DNA from: Pycnopodia helianthoides
Lineage: Eukaryota; Echinodermata; Asteroidea; Forcipulatida; Asteriidae
Assembly (NCBI GenBank): GCA_032158295.1
Contig: CM063252.1
Location: forward strand, 14,469,885-14,533,884
Direction: 5' to 3'
Length of the DNA: 64,000 nucleotides
The first letter of the stretch is position 1. Each line of letters begins with the position of its first letter. A program made the translations under genes and the position numbers. The notes beneath the pieces are model-generated. The model did no database searches. It was not told where the DNA came from and saw only the letters and a program-made list of their open reading frames with translations. Of the stretch, positions 33,701 through 39,400 are shown one piece after another.

Positions 33701-35500
33701 AGCAGTAACAGATTGATTGGCCTCCGACTGGCACCTCCTGTACAAAGATATTGACAAAATAGGGAGACCACCAACATTAGGGCTGGATAGCTCAGTTGGT
33801 AGAGTTCCGGCGCATTAATCTGGAGGTCACAGGTTTAAGTCCCACTCTAGTCAGTTTTTCTTTGTTCAACACAAACTTATTTTTTCCAGTGTATCCCCAG
33901 AGATTTTAACATCATTTTGTATTTTTGTCGCTTTTGTAGAGATGCCGTGGTGTTACTAGCTACAGTACTAGAGTATCTTCTATTATGTGATGTGGCATCC
34001 GTCAAGAGAGCCATGTCGTCTCTACTAGCCGCCATGATGGATGCATGCAAGAAGGATACACCCCCTAATCTACAGTGAGTATTGCTAGCTAATCAACGAG
34101 GCTTGTTCTGCGCACGGTCTTGTGGACACTTTGGCTGTCTAGGCAGGCAGGCAGGCAGGCAGGCAGGCATTGTCTCAGTATGGCCCAATTTCATAGAGCT
34201 GCTCTTGAAAGCAGACAACTTTGCTTACAAAGTTTGTGCTGAGCAAAAATTTGCAGGATACCAGTCAGAAATGGTGCATGTGACATAGTATTTTGGCTGG
34301 TAACCTTACTCCAGTAAGCATAATTTTGTTGTGCTTAGCTACTTGTGGTGCAGCAGCTCTATGAAATTGAGCTCGCAAATGACTCATTAAGTTGGTGAAA
34401 CGGAACTTTGAAGTTTATCCTCAAGTGTTGTTACACATCACAGGTCTGAGTTGTTGAGCATCCTCAAAAGCTTCCTCTCCCGGCACCTCAGGGTTCATCA
34501 AGCCTCAACTCTACATAGCCTGGAGACAGTGGCTGTGCTTCATCCGCAGCTCATGACAGCGTTCATCGGCGACTGTTCCAGGCTAGTTTTAGAGTGTGAG
34601 CACTGGAGAGGGGTCGGTACAGACAAGACTCTCAGGTGAGTGAATACTTTACTCATCGTCGGCTCAGGACTAAAATGTCCATAGTGTAGTTTGAATGGAT
34701 TTCATAAAATTTGTTTGGTGTATTTTTTGAGCTCCTGGTAAATGGAGTTTCCTGATCAAGAGTGGTCTTTAAAGTAATTGTTTGGCAAAAAGAAAAACAA
34801 TCATTTTCTAAGAGAAGCATTTATTTGTAGATTTTGATTAAGGTTCAAATTTATACTCATTTTTCATTTAACGCCCCTTTTGAACATTACGGATATAAAA
34901 AAGCAGTTAACGACCTTCAATTGACCCCGTTGCACTGACGTCAAACGCGGCTACTGTCTGCCCATTGTCTGCCATTTTGGGAAATTGTATGTAAAGATTC
35001 AGTACTGACCAACATTAAGTGTTGCCCTGCACGGGATCCCTCCTTGGTCTTTACATGCCAGGCCATGCGCAGGTACGCATGGATCCCCACGTGGGATTCC
35101 GTCATCGGTGTCATTACTGTGTGGTGAGGGTACAGACGCATGTGCGTCACCTAAAATATGCACAACACTTTAAATACGCGGTAAACCGACTTCTCATATG
35201 ACGCAAGATTTTATTGTGGCGATCACATCGGGCCCAATTTCATGGCTCTGCTTACCGCAGAATTCTACACTTTCGGTCCCATAGAATCACGTGCTTTACA
35301 GGGCTCAGAAAGCAAAAGGTAAAGGAGTAATTCCAAACAAGAACATTTTGAGAGAGTTGAAGGCAGTGTGCCCCTTTAAATGGCATCGATTATCTTTTGT
35401 ATCCAGGCAAGCGTACTGCAGTGTATTAAGTCATCTTGGAGACGAGGGTCAAGCGGTCATCACGAGAATCCAAAATGGAGAGATTCTGCTACCCAGCTGA
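662..35500 (+). CDS. MMS22L: MMS22L, C-terminal two thirds (DNA replication-coupled repair protein), 5' end outside window
   Basis: Known role of the family: MMS22L binds TONSL and supports homologous recombination (RAD51 loading) at stalled or collapsed forks in the nucleus. Exons placed by GT/AG sites, phase continuity and resemblance to vertebrate MMS22L: 662-726, 1700-1822, 3158-3210, 4138-4197, 5096-5207, 6093-6171, 6773-6866, 22262-22395, 24077-24167, 24685-24779, 25484-25604, 26304-26399, 27112-27322, 28171-28272, 29185-29354, 29606-29728, 30295-30393, 30759-30824 (or to 30862), 31761-31805, 32727-32870, 33940-34074, 34444-34635, 35407-35500. About 835 codons are present; the human protein is about 1243 residues, so roughly 400 N-terminal residues lie to the left. 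Recognisable blocks are LSHLWEAKGSVLT, PPPMLSAIRETLHL and the C-terminal RQAYCSVLSHLGDEGQ. Exons 662-726 and 29185-29354 each carry a one-base frame break. The junction 30824/31761 is uncertain: the stronger donor leaves the phase wrong, while the weaker donor at 30862 restores it. Confidence 0.93.
835..1386 (-). mobile_element. tRNA-derived SINE (family A), interrupted by an inverted-repeat element
   Basis: Reverse-oriented copy: an AAT-rich tail and TATAGTGC motif at the left, the GCACCTTG...GCAGCCAACCATGCC body, and the tRNA-like head (A-box side) ending GACTGCTCGGCCGAGAC at the right. The head is split by an unrelated insertion at about 1153-1346. Family A heads resemble class II tRNA-Leu/Ser, with box A TGGCCGAGCGG and box B GGTTCGAGTCC. 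Confidence 0.85.
1153..1346. mobile_element. MITE-like inverted-repeat element nested in the SINE
   Basis: Left end TTTCATAGAGCTGCTTAAGC and right end GCTTAAG...GCTCTATGAAA are inverted repeats. The interior holds TGACATGGCATTTTGGCTGG, seen again in relatives at 24541 and 34268. The SINE head sequence resumes directly after it. Confidence 0.85.
1848..2345 (-). mobile_element. SINE family A copy, interrupted
   Basis: Tail side at 1848-1976 (CCAAAGCGCTCATTAAT, GCAGCCAGCCATACC) and body/head at 2101-2345 (ACACCGGGGCGAACCTC to GGGCCACGACACACC). Between them lies an unrelated ~124-bp insertion. Confidence 0.8.
1977..2100. mobile_element. Short inverted-repeat insertion inside a SINE
   Basis: Ends AGGTTTTAGCCAGG and CTCTGGCTAACACT are imperfect inverted repeats. 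The interior repeats GGGTGTCCAAA three times and ends in its complement (ACACCCAGACACCCC). It interrupts the SINE body at a defined point. Confidence 0.65.
2383..2800 (-). mobile_element. SINE family A, near full length
   Basis: TATATAGCGCTC tail, CCTTGTAAACCATTACATTG complement, CACCGGGGCGAACCCC, then the tRNA-like head ending CGCTCGGCCACGACACGCC. This is the same layout as the plus-strand copy at 22921. Confidence 0.9.
2868..2897 (+). repeat. (GGCTAT)n microsatellite
   Basis: Four to five perfect GGCTAT units inside an MMS22L intron. Confidence 0.9.
3340..4125. mobile_element. tRNA-derived repeat family B: one inverted head plus a tandem pair
   Basis: A minus-strand tRNA-like head at 3425-3510 faces plus-strand heads at 3624 and 3934. 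The two plus heads are 310 bp apart with matching spacer (AAAGTTGCATCCCCTTAAGG, GCACCCCCAAACAAAGATA). Heads carry box A TAGCTCAGTTGG and box B GGTTCAAATCC. The body ends TTTGTGCAACCCAAAAT. Confidence 0.85.
4508..4599. repeat. Inverted repeat flanking ~65 bp
   Basis: CCATCTTTGATGAAA at the left and TTTCATCAAAGATGG at the right are near-perfect inverted repeats, so this is a possible small MITE. A further shared motif just downstream (GACTGCAAGTCTTGCGCGTAT, 4670-4690) belongs to a family also seen near 23740 and 58600. Confidence 0.6.
6472..6771 (+). repeat. Tandem duplication (~150 bp, two copies) ending at an MMS22L splice acceptor
   Basis: Copies at about 6472-6620 and 6623-6771 share TCCAATATTTGTCTAATG, GGCAGTAAATACATGGC and GATTGTGATTCTTTCATGCC with few differences. 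The second copy ends in the acceptor AG used by exon 6773-6866, so the first copy carries the same acceptor-like sequence. Confidence 0.9.
7266..7425 (+). repeat. 47-bp tandem repeat, ~3.4 copies
   Basis: Each unit contains AATGCATATTGGTGCATTTA and GCAGAGTCCAGGGCCCTAGC. The copies are almost identical. The palindromic core TGCATATTGGTGCA recurs each time. Confidence 0.95.
7640..8020. mobile_element. Diverged copy of the ~390-bp 'GGTAATTACTC' inverted-repeat element
   Basis: Starts ATTAAAGGCAGCAGAAACTTTTGG and ends near CTGGTCTTTGACAATTACCA. Internal landmarks (CTCCCTCTGAAGTAA, GAAAGCACACAATT, GGTGTTTTTTTCTTTC, GATACACCAAGTGAG) match the better copies at 19303 and 31997. Confidence 0.75.
8020..10355. 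other. MMS22L intron, no gene seen
   Basis: AT-rich. Contains an acceptor-like site at 8420 that is not used by the phase-consistent transcript, a (GA)n run near 10017-10033, and the phrase ATGACAACACAACACACATAAACAGG at about 9946, which is repeated near 59650 and so belongs to a dispersed family. No other structure recognised. Confidence 0.5.
10360..10735 (-). mobile_element. SINE family A copy
   Basis: ATTATTATTATATCTTCTGG tail, TGATGAAACCAAGGATGCCTC, CAGAAACACTGGGGTTAACCC, then the tRNA-like head complement ending CGCTCGGCCACGCCACGCC. Its body variant matches the plus-strand copy at 24838. Confidence 0.85.
10740..13085. other. MMS22L intron, mostly featureless
   Basis: Holds a tandem repeat (11632-11737) and, at 12830-13070, a block (GGTAGTTCATTCCAGAGAAT, AAGGCCCGGTCACCGTCGCG) that looks like an old dispersed element of unknown class. 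No coding evidence. Confidence 0.45.
11632..11737 (+). repeat. ~35-bp tandem repeat, three copies
   Basis: Units AGACATGTCTCTGGAGACCC + GCCCCTTGTCAGAAG, with small differences. Each contains the inverted pair AGAGACATGTCTCT, so every unit can fold on itself. Confidence 0.9.
13085..13207 (-). repeat. 27-bp minisatellite directly 3' of the GPCR stop codon
   Basis: Four to five units of GATTTCTCATTGTGACTTGA + CG(A/T)CTGC on the plus strand. On the GPCR's strand a shifted frame reads MRNRSRQVT repeatedly (minus-strand frame 13188-12928). The first unit begins within about 20 bases of the receptor's stop codon. Confidence 0.9.
13208..14320 (-). CDS. Class A (rhodopsin-family) GPCR, neuropeptide-receptor-like, single exon
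   Basis: Intact 370-codon intronless frame for a seven-helix plasma-membrane receptor. Visible landmarks: an N-terminal sequon NIS (residue 19), TM1 with paired asparagines (GIINN), TM2 LALADLLFL (the D2.50 position), the TM3 cysteine in AECFVWG, ERY at the end of TM3 (FERYLAVCHPI), a tryptophan in TM4 (AICWVVG), a second-loop cysteine (SYCGP), the TM5 proline (TIPL), TM6 FFICQTPS, TM7 NPLIY and a basic tail with a cysteine. The layout resembles peptide receptors of the neuromedin-U/TRH-like group, but the ligand is not evident. Oddity: TM6 has CQTP where most class A receptors have CWxP, so the toggle tryptophan is absent. M1 gives the longest frame; M4 (14311) is an alternative. It lies antisense within an MMS22L intron. 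The 3' side runs straight into a 27-bp minisatellite. Confidence 0.93.
   Translation of the reverse strand: MHTMAENYMPDDCLSYTSNISDDLYLLWKYSREDTIIITIIIPIILGLGIINNSAYLFVTFRVHTMRSATNICLAHLALADLLFLTVNSNVFFIMKYAASPSTKNIDILKTSAECFVWGFLKNIGYFTSIALVTTVAFERYLAVCHPIKHLKIRGRRRTNTMIAICWVVGLLFACPTTLGTTGYIHKLCVNWPEDYPDQFSTQISYCGPLSFQAETLTIPLTFATWLVAMISNLYMYIRIIYALSKRRRASYMKGKDRKAQQSRNKVAQVLIINGVVFFICQTPSVAVEAILFYHRFNRVITEDSFAILHYKNGTWFSNLPLLLNTIVNPLIYAIMNAQYRSAFIQAFRCKTGSSRPQPDKNIPAVKSIV
15472..15838. mobile_element. TIR element (MITE-like), ~367 bp
   Basis: Left end TTAAAGGCAGGGCATACCTTTGG and right end CCAAAGGTATACTTTGCCTTTA are inverted repeats. The interior has TTTGAGAAACGTTTAATACT. Related in end sequence to the 'AAAGGCAGTGGACACT' elements but different inside. 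Confidence 0.85.
16395..16669 (+). repeat. ~108-bp duplication with A-rich simple tail
   Basis: TTTGTGTGTGTTATAG/TTTGTGTGTAATAG, TTAATGTAATGTTTTTCTC/TTAATGTAATGTTTTACTC and AATTATGTAACTGTTC occur twice. An ATAA tetranucleotide run at 16641-16669 ends the block, as at the 3' end of a retroposed element. Class not determined. Confidence 0.7.
17794..18068. mobile_element. 'ATTTCATAGAGC' inverted-repeat element
   Basis: Left ATTTCATAGAGCTGCTTAAA, right TATAGCTCTATGGAATT. Longer interior than the copies at 1153 and 34182. Confidence 0.65.
18261..18653 (+). mobile_element. ~393-bp TIR element, copy 1, TTAA-flanked
   Basis: Terminal AGGAACATTACAGAA and its inverted partner TTCTGTAATGTTCCT, with TTAA on both sides (18257-18260, 18654-18657). 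The interior has GGTCTAATGATGATGATAG and GTGACCCAGATGGCCGATCG. No transposase frame, so non-autonomous. Confidence 0.93.
19303..19690 (-). mobile_element. 'AAAGGCAGTGGACACTATTGG' TIR element
   Basis: Reads AAAGACACTGGACACTATTG at the left and CAATAGTGTCCACTGCCTTT at the right. The centre holds an inner palindrome (CGAGACCTCGAAATC ... GAGGTCTCGAAATC). Same family as 31997-32325, opposite orientation. Confidence 0.9.
20015..20296. mobile_element. Repeat block: two GGAACAGCTATTGTAATCG hairpin units plus a half copy of the 393-bp element
   Basis: GCTGTTCCGACC...GGAACAGCTATTGTAATCGTC and GCTGTTCCGAAC...GGAACAGCTATTGTAATCGTC are two near-identical stem units (20026-20122). From about 20130 the reverse complement of the first ~165 bp of the 18261 element follows, ending CCAATTCTGTAATGTTCCTT. 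Confidence 0.8.
21144..21533 (+). mobile_element. ~393-bp TIR element, copy 2
   Basis: Same ends and interior as copy 1 with scattered substitutions. The flanks are ATAA and TTTA-like, so the target-site duplication has decayed or this copy differs. Confidence 0.92.
21931..22089. mobile_element. Near-perfect palindromic element (foldback/MITE), ~159 bp
   Basis: GGGTCGATTTCACAAAACTC ... GAGTTTTGTGAAATCGACCC at the ends, and CTAACTTAGGACTA / TAGTCCTAAGTTAG repeated inside. Nearly the whole element pairs with itself. It lies ~170 bp upstream of the MMS22L exon at 22262. Confidence 0.95.
22921..23340 (+). mobile_element. SINE family A, full-length reference copy
   Basis: The tRNA-like head has box A TGGCCGAGCGG, a variable-arm-like GCTGGTGTTTCTG/CAGCAGAG region and box B GGTTCGAGTCC. 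Then comes the body (ACACTTAACCATTATTGCTT, GTAATGCACGTAAAAGAACC, GCGCCACCGCACCTTGTAAA), a GGCGCTATATAAATACAG motif and an ATT-rich tail. All other family copies can be read against this one. Confidence 0.93.
23735..23990. mobile_element. Inverted-repeat element with internal ~60-bp tandem repeat
   Basis: Ends ATAGACTGTGCAAGTCTCGC and GCGAGACTTGCACAGTTTAT are inverted. The interior repeats GTATTTGAACAACTTT...CCACTTCTATGCTG..CTCGTTGAAAG two to three times. Related fragments with GGACCA...GGTCC lie near 4670 and 58590. Confidence 0.8.
24245..24450 (-). mobile_element. tRNA-derived repeat family B
   Basis: GTTGAACAAAGAAAAATAGG, GGATTTGAACCTGCGACCTC (box B complement), CCAACTGAGCTATG (box A complement) and CGGGGGTGCCAGTCGGAAGC. 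Confidence 0.85.
24838..25202 (+). mobile_element. SINE family A copy
   Basis: Head GGCGTGTCGTGGCTAAGCGG to GGGTTCGAGTCCCGGTC, body to GAGACATCCTTGGTTTCATT, ending in an (AAT)n tail near 25200. Confidence 0.9.
25849..25985. mobile_element. ~137-bp TIR element
   Basis: GGCCGTATTCGAATTGGCGG and CCGCCAATTTGGACACAGCC are inverted. Adjacent CTACAGCTACTGCTACGG and CCGTAGCCATAGCTGTAG extend the stem to about 35 bp. Confidence 0.9.
26738..26845 (-). mobile_element. tRNA-derived repeat family C head
   Basis: ACTCGGATGGGAATCGAACC (box B complement GGTTCGATTCC), GACATCTGCTCTAG complement and CCAACTAGACCACCC (box A complement TGGTCTAGTTGG). Same family as 31405-31660. Confidence 0.8.
26886..26996. mobile_element. 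~110-bp inverted repeat next to family C
   Basis: CAATTTAATAGATGTTAAAC then TTTCATCGGGGATAAAGA at the left; CTTTATCCCCGATGCAAATT then TAACATCTATTAAATT at the right. Stem is about 38 bp. The same GGGGATAAAG block follows the family C copy at 31620. Confidence 0.85.
27350..27480 (+). mobile_element. SINE family A, 5' part only
   Basis: tRNA-like head GGCGTGTCGTGGCCGAGTGG through CACTTAACCATAATTGCTTCG, then the similarity stops. At 27735-27800 the tail/body motif ATTATTATATCTTTCGGGTG + ATGAAACCAAGGAGCC reappears in reverse, so the locus is rearranged. It starts 28 bp downstream of an MMS22L exon. Confidence 0.8.
29185..29354 (+). CDS. MMS22L: MMS22L exon, one base short
   Basis: The preceding exon (28171-28272) ends in phase 0 and the next (29606-29728) begins in phase 0, so this exon should be a multiple of three, yet it is 170 nt. 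Its first 12 bases read GFQE. From 29199 a different frame reads LQKRQTILSYFGDLVELIQ and stays open to the donor. Adding one base near 29197-29199 (GAGCG before CTG) would join them. Both splice sites are consensus, and the protein fits the family on both sides. Confidence 0.9.
30006..30252. mobile_element. 'CCCAATTTCATAGAG' inverted-repeat element, full length
   Basis: GGGCCCAATTTCATAGAGTT and AGCTCTATGAAATTGGGCCC are perfect or near-perfect ends. Inside, ATGAAATTTTTGCCTCGATAAAAACAGGATTACCA mirrors its partner, so both arms fold. Confidence 0.93.
31405..31660 (-). mobile_element. tRNA-derived repeat family C
   Basis: GTGGGATTCGAACTCACTGC is the box B complement. AGTTCTGTGGAAAAAAAACC upstream and AGGCAGTTCAAATCCTAAAA, CTTTATCCCCGATGCAAAAT downstream are shared with the 26738 copy; a fragment is at 48313-48380. 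Confidence 0.8.
31997..32325 (+). mobile_element. 'AAAGGCAGTGGACACTATTGG' TIR element
   Basis: Left TTTAAAGGCAGTGGACACTA, right GGTGTCCAGTGTCTTTAA. The interior has CTTACTTGGTAACGAGTAAT and ATGTTGAGATACACCAAGTG. No coding frame. Confidence 0.92.
32376..32645 (+). mobile_element. tRNA-derived repeat family B
   Basis: Begins in the 3' spacer of one unit (AAAGTTGCATCCCCTTAAGG) and continues into a tRNA-like head at 32540 (TAGCTCAGTTGATAGAGCG, GGTTCAAGTCTTGC). Confidence 0.85.
33015..33402 (+). mobile_element. ~390-bp TIR element, copy 3, TTAA-flanked
   Basis: AGGAACATTACAGAATTGGT and ACCAATTCTGTAATGTTCCT ends with TTAA at 33011-33014 and 33403-33406. Interior as in copies 1 and 2. Confidence 0.93.
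33425..33875 (+). mobile_element. Tandem pair of tRNA-derived repeat family B
   Basis: Heads begin at 33460 and 33780, 320 bp apart, with matching spacer in between (CAACCCAAAATTATTTACGC, GGCACCTCCTGTACAAAGAT). It directly abuts the 393-bp TIR element. Confidence 0.88.
34138..34168 (+). repeat. (GGCA)n microsatellite
   Basis: Seven or so GGCA units immediately upstream of an ATTTCATAGAGC element. Confidence 0.9.
34182..34375. mobile_element. 'CCCAATTTCATAGAGC' inverted-repeat element
   Basis: GGCCCAATTTCATAGAGCTG and CAGCTCTATGAAATTGAGCT ends. TGTGACATAGTATTTTGGCT inside matches the nested copy at 1153. Confidence 0.9.
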
Positions 35501-36434
35501 TCCAAGGCACTCGGATTCAAATGAAATTGAGCAGTTTTGTATCATTCTTTGTTGTTTTATTTTCAACTAATTGGTCATACCCCATAGCTTAGGCAGGGGT
35601 GGGTACAAAATTAGATAATACAATTTTGTGTATGATGGGGAGATTAAATGACATGAATGAGAAAATTCTGCTTTGGGTAATTGATGCAAAGGGTAGACCA
35701 TACTTCTTTAAAGGAGGGGCTCCGAGGTGAAATTAAGTTTTGCGATCCACTCATTTTCCAACAGATAAAGTTTGTATGAAGATGGAAAACAAAATATTAC
35801 AAGTCTCTAACCTCAGGTTCAAGTATAGTGTAAAATGCCATTGTGTTTGATGCCCTTCAGGCAACTTTTGTCAAACTCCAAAAGCGTTTGAATATATGGT
35901 CTGTACTTTTTTTTCTGGCAGAAATGTTCATTAGTTCATTCCTGAATTTTGATGACATTCAATCAAAACGGCATTGAATTTTATTTGGCACCAAAATTCC
36001 TCTTTGGACATGTTGGAATGTACAAACTCATGTACAAACTCAAAACATTATGTTTTAAGATTTTGCTCTGAAAGAGTATCAAATGAAACTACATTTGACA
36101 CCATTATACTGTGAGGTTAGAGACTTGAAAATTTCCCCCACTTTCATGAGGCCTCTACATGTACATTTGTCTCTTTTTGAATCCAATGTTTTTTTTACCC
36201 AAGCTTGGTTCCAAGGTTTGTGTCCAATCATGGTTCAAAGGTTTGTGTCCAAGCATAGTTCCAAAGTCTGTGTCCAAGCTTGGTTCCAAGGTTTGTCCAA
36301 TCATGGTTCAAAGGTTTGTGTCCAAGCATAGTTCCAAAGTCTGTGTCCAAGATTGGTTCAAAGTCTGTGTCCAAGATGGTTCCAGGATTTGCGTCCAGTT
36401 TGGTTCTAAGACTTCATAGTTCTGAAGAGCCCCT
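35501..36434. other. Convergent 3' region between MMS22L and CLYBL
   Basis: Both 3' UTRs must lie here. Candidate poly(A) signals: ATTAAA at 35643-35648 for MMS22L, and AATAAA on the minus strand at 35985-35980 for CLYBL. If both are used, the two transcripts end about 300 bp apart. Signal hexamers alone are weak evidence. Confidence 0.4.
36195..36412 (-). repeat. ~25-bp tandem repeat in the CLYBL 3' UTR
   Basis: GGTTCCAAGGTTTGTGTCCA and variants (AGTTCCAAAGTCTGTGTCCA, GGTTCAAAGGTTTGTGTCCA) repeat about eight times, with a higher-order ~70-bp period. It begins about 23 bp past the CLYBL stop codon. Confidence 0.9.
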
Positions 36435-39400
36435 TCAAGATTTCTCCTCTGTCATTGTAGCCATTCTCAAAATATTCCTGGCTTGCAGTACAAGAGGCAT
36501 ATCAATCATGCTATCACGAAATGTAAATGCTCCCTATGGGGAAAAAGAAAACAGTTCTTTCTGACAATAAAAGTTTGAAAGAATAAAATCTGGAAGATTT
36601 GAAAAATACCTGTTGTTGTCGTCAACGTTCATAAAGAAAACTTGTCAAAATACTCTCAAAATTTCATTTCATAAGATTTTAATATCTTTTTGCCATAGAT
36701 AAAGATAAGTCAGTTGGAAACCCCTACACAGAAAAGTGTGTTAGCCCTCGTGTATACGTACCTTCCCAGTGTGTTGGTGGTCCTCAAAAGCTTCTACGAG
36801 GGCTTGGCCCATTCCATTCTCTCTGGGGAGGGGCTGAATGCTTTCTGTACAACTGGAATTTGAGTCGGGTGAATAACTTGCTTTCCTGTTAACGCCAAAG
36901 GAAAAAAGCTTTTAATTTTTACCTAAGAATATTCAACATTGAGTTATTGACCATTTTTGTTGTGTAATCTTCGCATAGCAATCATGACTATCATTTAGAA
37001 AAATGGCTGAAAGATTTGACCTATTTTCACTCACCCAAAAAGGTCATAGTAAATAATATTGACATTTCATGCCCCTTCGCTGTGTTCAGCAAAACAGTTT
37101 AAATCTATTGGACAACTTGTAGAATCACATTTGTAGAAAAAACAGAGTTAGTTTCTTCAGGTTTATTGAAGCATGGGAATGGAAATAGATGCTTTTTTTG
37201 CACCTTATCCAAACGAATAAAACCAAACTTCTGCAATGTTTCCCGATGTTACCATATTGTCTACATTTCTAAACCAAAACCACATTTCTGTTTAACTTTT
37301 CAAAAAGATTTTTTTACGGACACAAATTGAGGTTTAAAAGTAAAGACTTTAGCCATATCTAGGCATGGTGACTATACAGAAATGAGTGGTCTGTGAAGGA
37401 TTAAATAACATGCCTGCATTATTACTTAATGGTATACAATTGTTTTGCTGCAGTTTAATTAGACTGGCTTCAAGTCTCACCTGTAAACCCCATACGAGCA
37501 CCTTCTAATGACTGCCTCTCCAGTGACTCTAAATCTAAACAAATAAAAGTCGCATGATTATGTTTTTTTTTCTTCAAATTGTACTCAGTTCCAAACTTCA
37601 AACCCGGTTATTGTGATTCATTGTTGTTGCATGTATACACCTGATATAGAACTTAATCACCCAAAACTAAACAACAGTACATGTATGGTGTGTTTGAACC
37701 AAACAAATGTTTTGGTGTTATTTTTAATTCATCATGAACACTCTATTTATTTTCAATTTTAATAGAAAGGTTAACCACAATGCTGATAGATTCTGGGCCC
37801 AATTTCATAAAGCCTGTAAGCACAAAAATTTGCTAAGCACAGAAAAATATTGCTTACCAGAAACTGGCTACCAGCCAACATTCCATAAAGTTCACATTGT
37901 TGCGACTAGTACCCTACTAATTTTTGAAGGATTCAGAAGGACCGAGGGCTGTAGGCCCAAATAGCAATTGCTTCTCACTGGGTCAGGCATTCCAATCTTA
38001 TCCTAGTCCGAACATGTTGGTTTGAAGTGACATAGGAGAGAGGAGGATATTGGAGGATTGAGGCCGCCCGCCTGTAGGCAAGTTGGCCTAAGGGGGATTT
38101 CAATGTACCTTTAAAGTCGATGTGAACTAAATCAATGGCTTGAAGGCGGTACGCTTTAGCGATGGTGACAACTTTCTGACGAGCATACAGTAGTTCAGTT
38201 GCTTCTGGTGTCCTGGTTGCACCTAAAAGAGATTCAATGTATAAAAAGTGTAGACAAGTTTGTCACGAGTGTAGACAAGTTTGTCACAAGTGTAGACAAG
38301 TTTGTCACGAGTGTAGACAAGTTTGTCACAAGTGTAGACAAGTTTGTCACGAGTGTAGACAAGTTTGTCACGAGTGTACACAAGTTTGATCACTGATCAT
38401 CTGCTCTGATTGTCAATGGGTCGGTGTATTTTTTTTTTAAAGAACGTTGAAGCATTGAGTTTTTAAGAAATGTTAAACAAACTGTCTGTAAAAAGATTTT
38501 GTAAAAACAAACCAGCCGTTTCAAGTTTTGCTGCTTAAAAGCAAATAATATGCCAACACAAAGGGATGTTGGAACTTGAGGCATGTCATGAATTCTCTCT
38601 TGCCTGATCTCCACGTAGCGAGAGCAAAACGGTCACTTTGAAACTGGTTCCGTTTTCAAAGAGTTCAGAAAAAGTTCACAAAAAATTAGTGCTTTTATTA
38701 ATTTTATACAAGATAGCTTTACATTATTAGATTAATTTGTTTCTGATGATTACCAAAAACACAATGCCATGGATTATTTTTTGTAAACCTTTTTCGAAGG
38801 GAAGGTAACAAAATAACTTTTACAAAACTTCTCATTTGGGAGAGAAATAAACTTACCTATGTCTGCACAAAAGTCATCCGACCCAAACACCACCCCTTCT
38901 AATGTAAATGGAGCAGTCTTGGATAACCTCTGACCCTCTTCGCATATATTAGCAAGTCGCAGTAGACCCATGGCGCTCTCCACAAAAATGACAAGTTTCA
39001 AAGGGTTTGACGGAGGTTTTGTGGCAAAGTGGTGGTGGAGTTTCTCCGTCAGCTGGAATTTAATCAAAATTGTTTAATTGATGCAATAATTGTATTAGAC
39101 AACAGTACTGTTCAGAAACCTTAGGCCCTGAATTAGACAGGCATACCAAGAAAAATCTCAACTCAACTGGTACCCCTACGCCCACTGACCCAACCCCACT
39201 CCCTTACACAACTACTGCACACCAGGTAGTCTTGGTGCAAGACTTTCTAGTTGGTATTCCCTGCGTTTGTGGTTGATAGCAGCCCCCGCAAGGGGGGATT
39301 ACAAATGAGAAGGTCTTGCACTAAGGACACAGTTTATGCTGCTGCGCGGCTATTAAGCTGGCGATGAATTGCCTGGTGGTAACCAAAAGGGGTTAATCCA

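Noticed and set aside
36721..36850. At first taken as a further MMS22L exon on the plus strand
   Set aside because: The minus strand encodes CLYBL (QVIHPTQIPVVQ, SPSPERMEWA), and MMS22L already stops at 35500.
38245..38385. CRISPR-like array
   Set aside because: Units are contiguous 21-bp tandem repeats with no unique spacers, in an animal intron.
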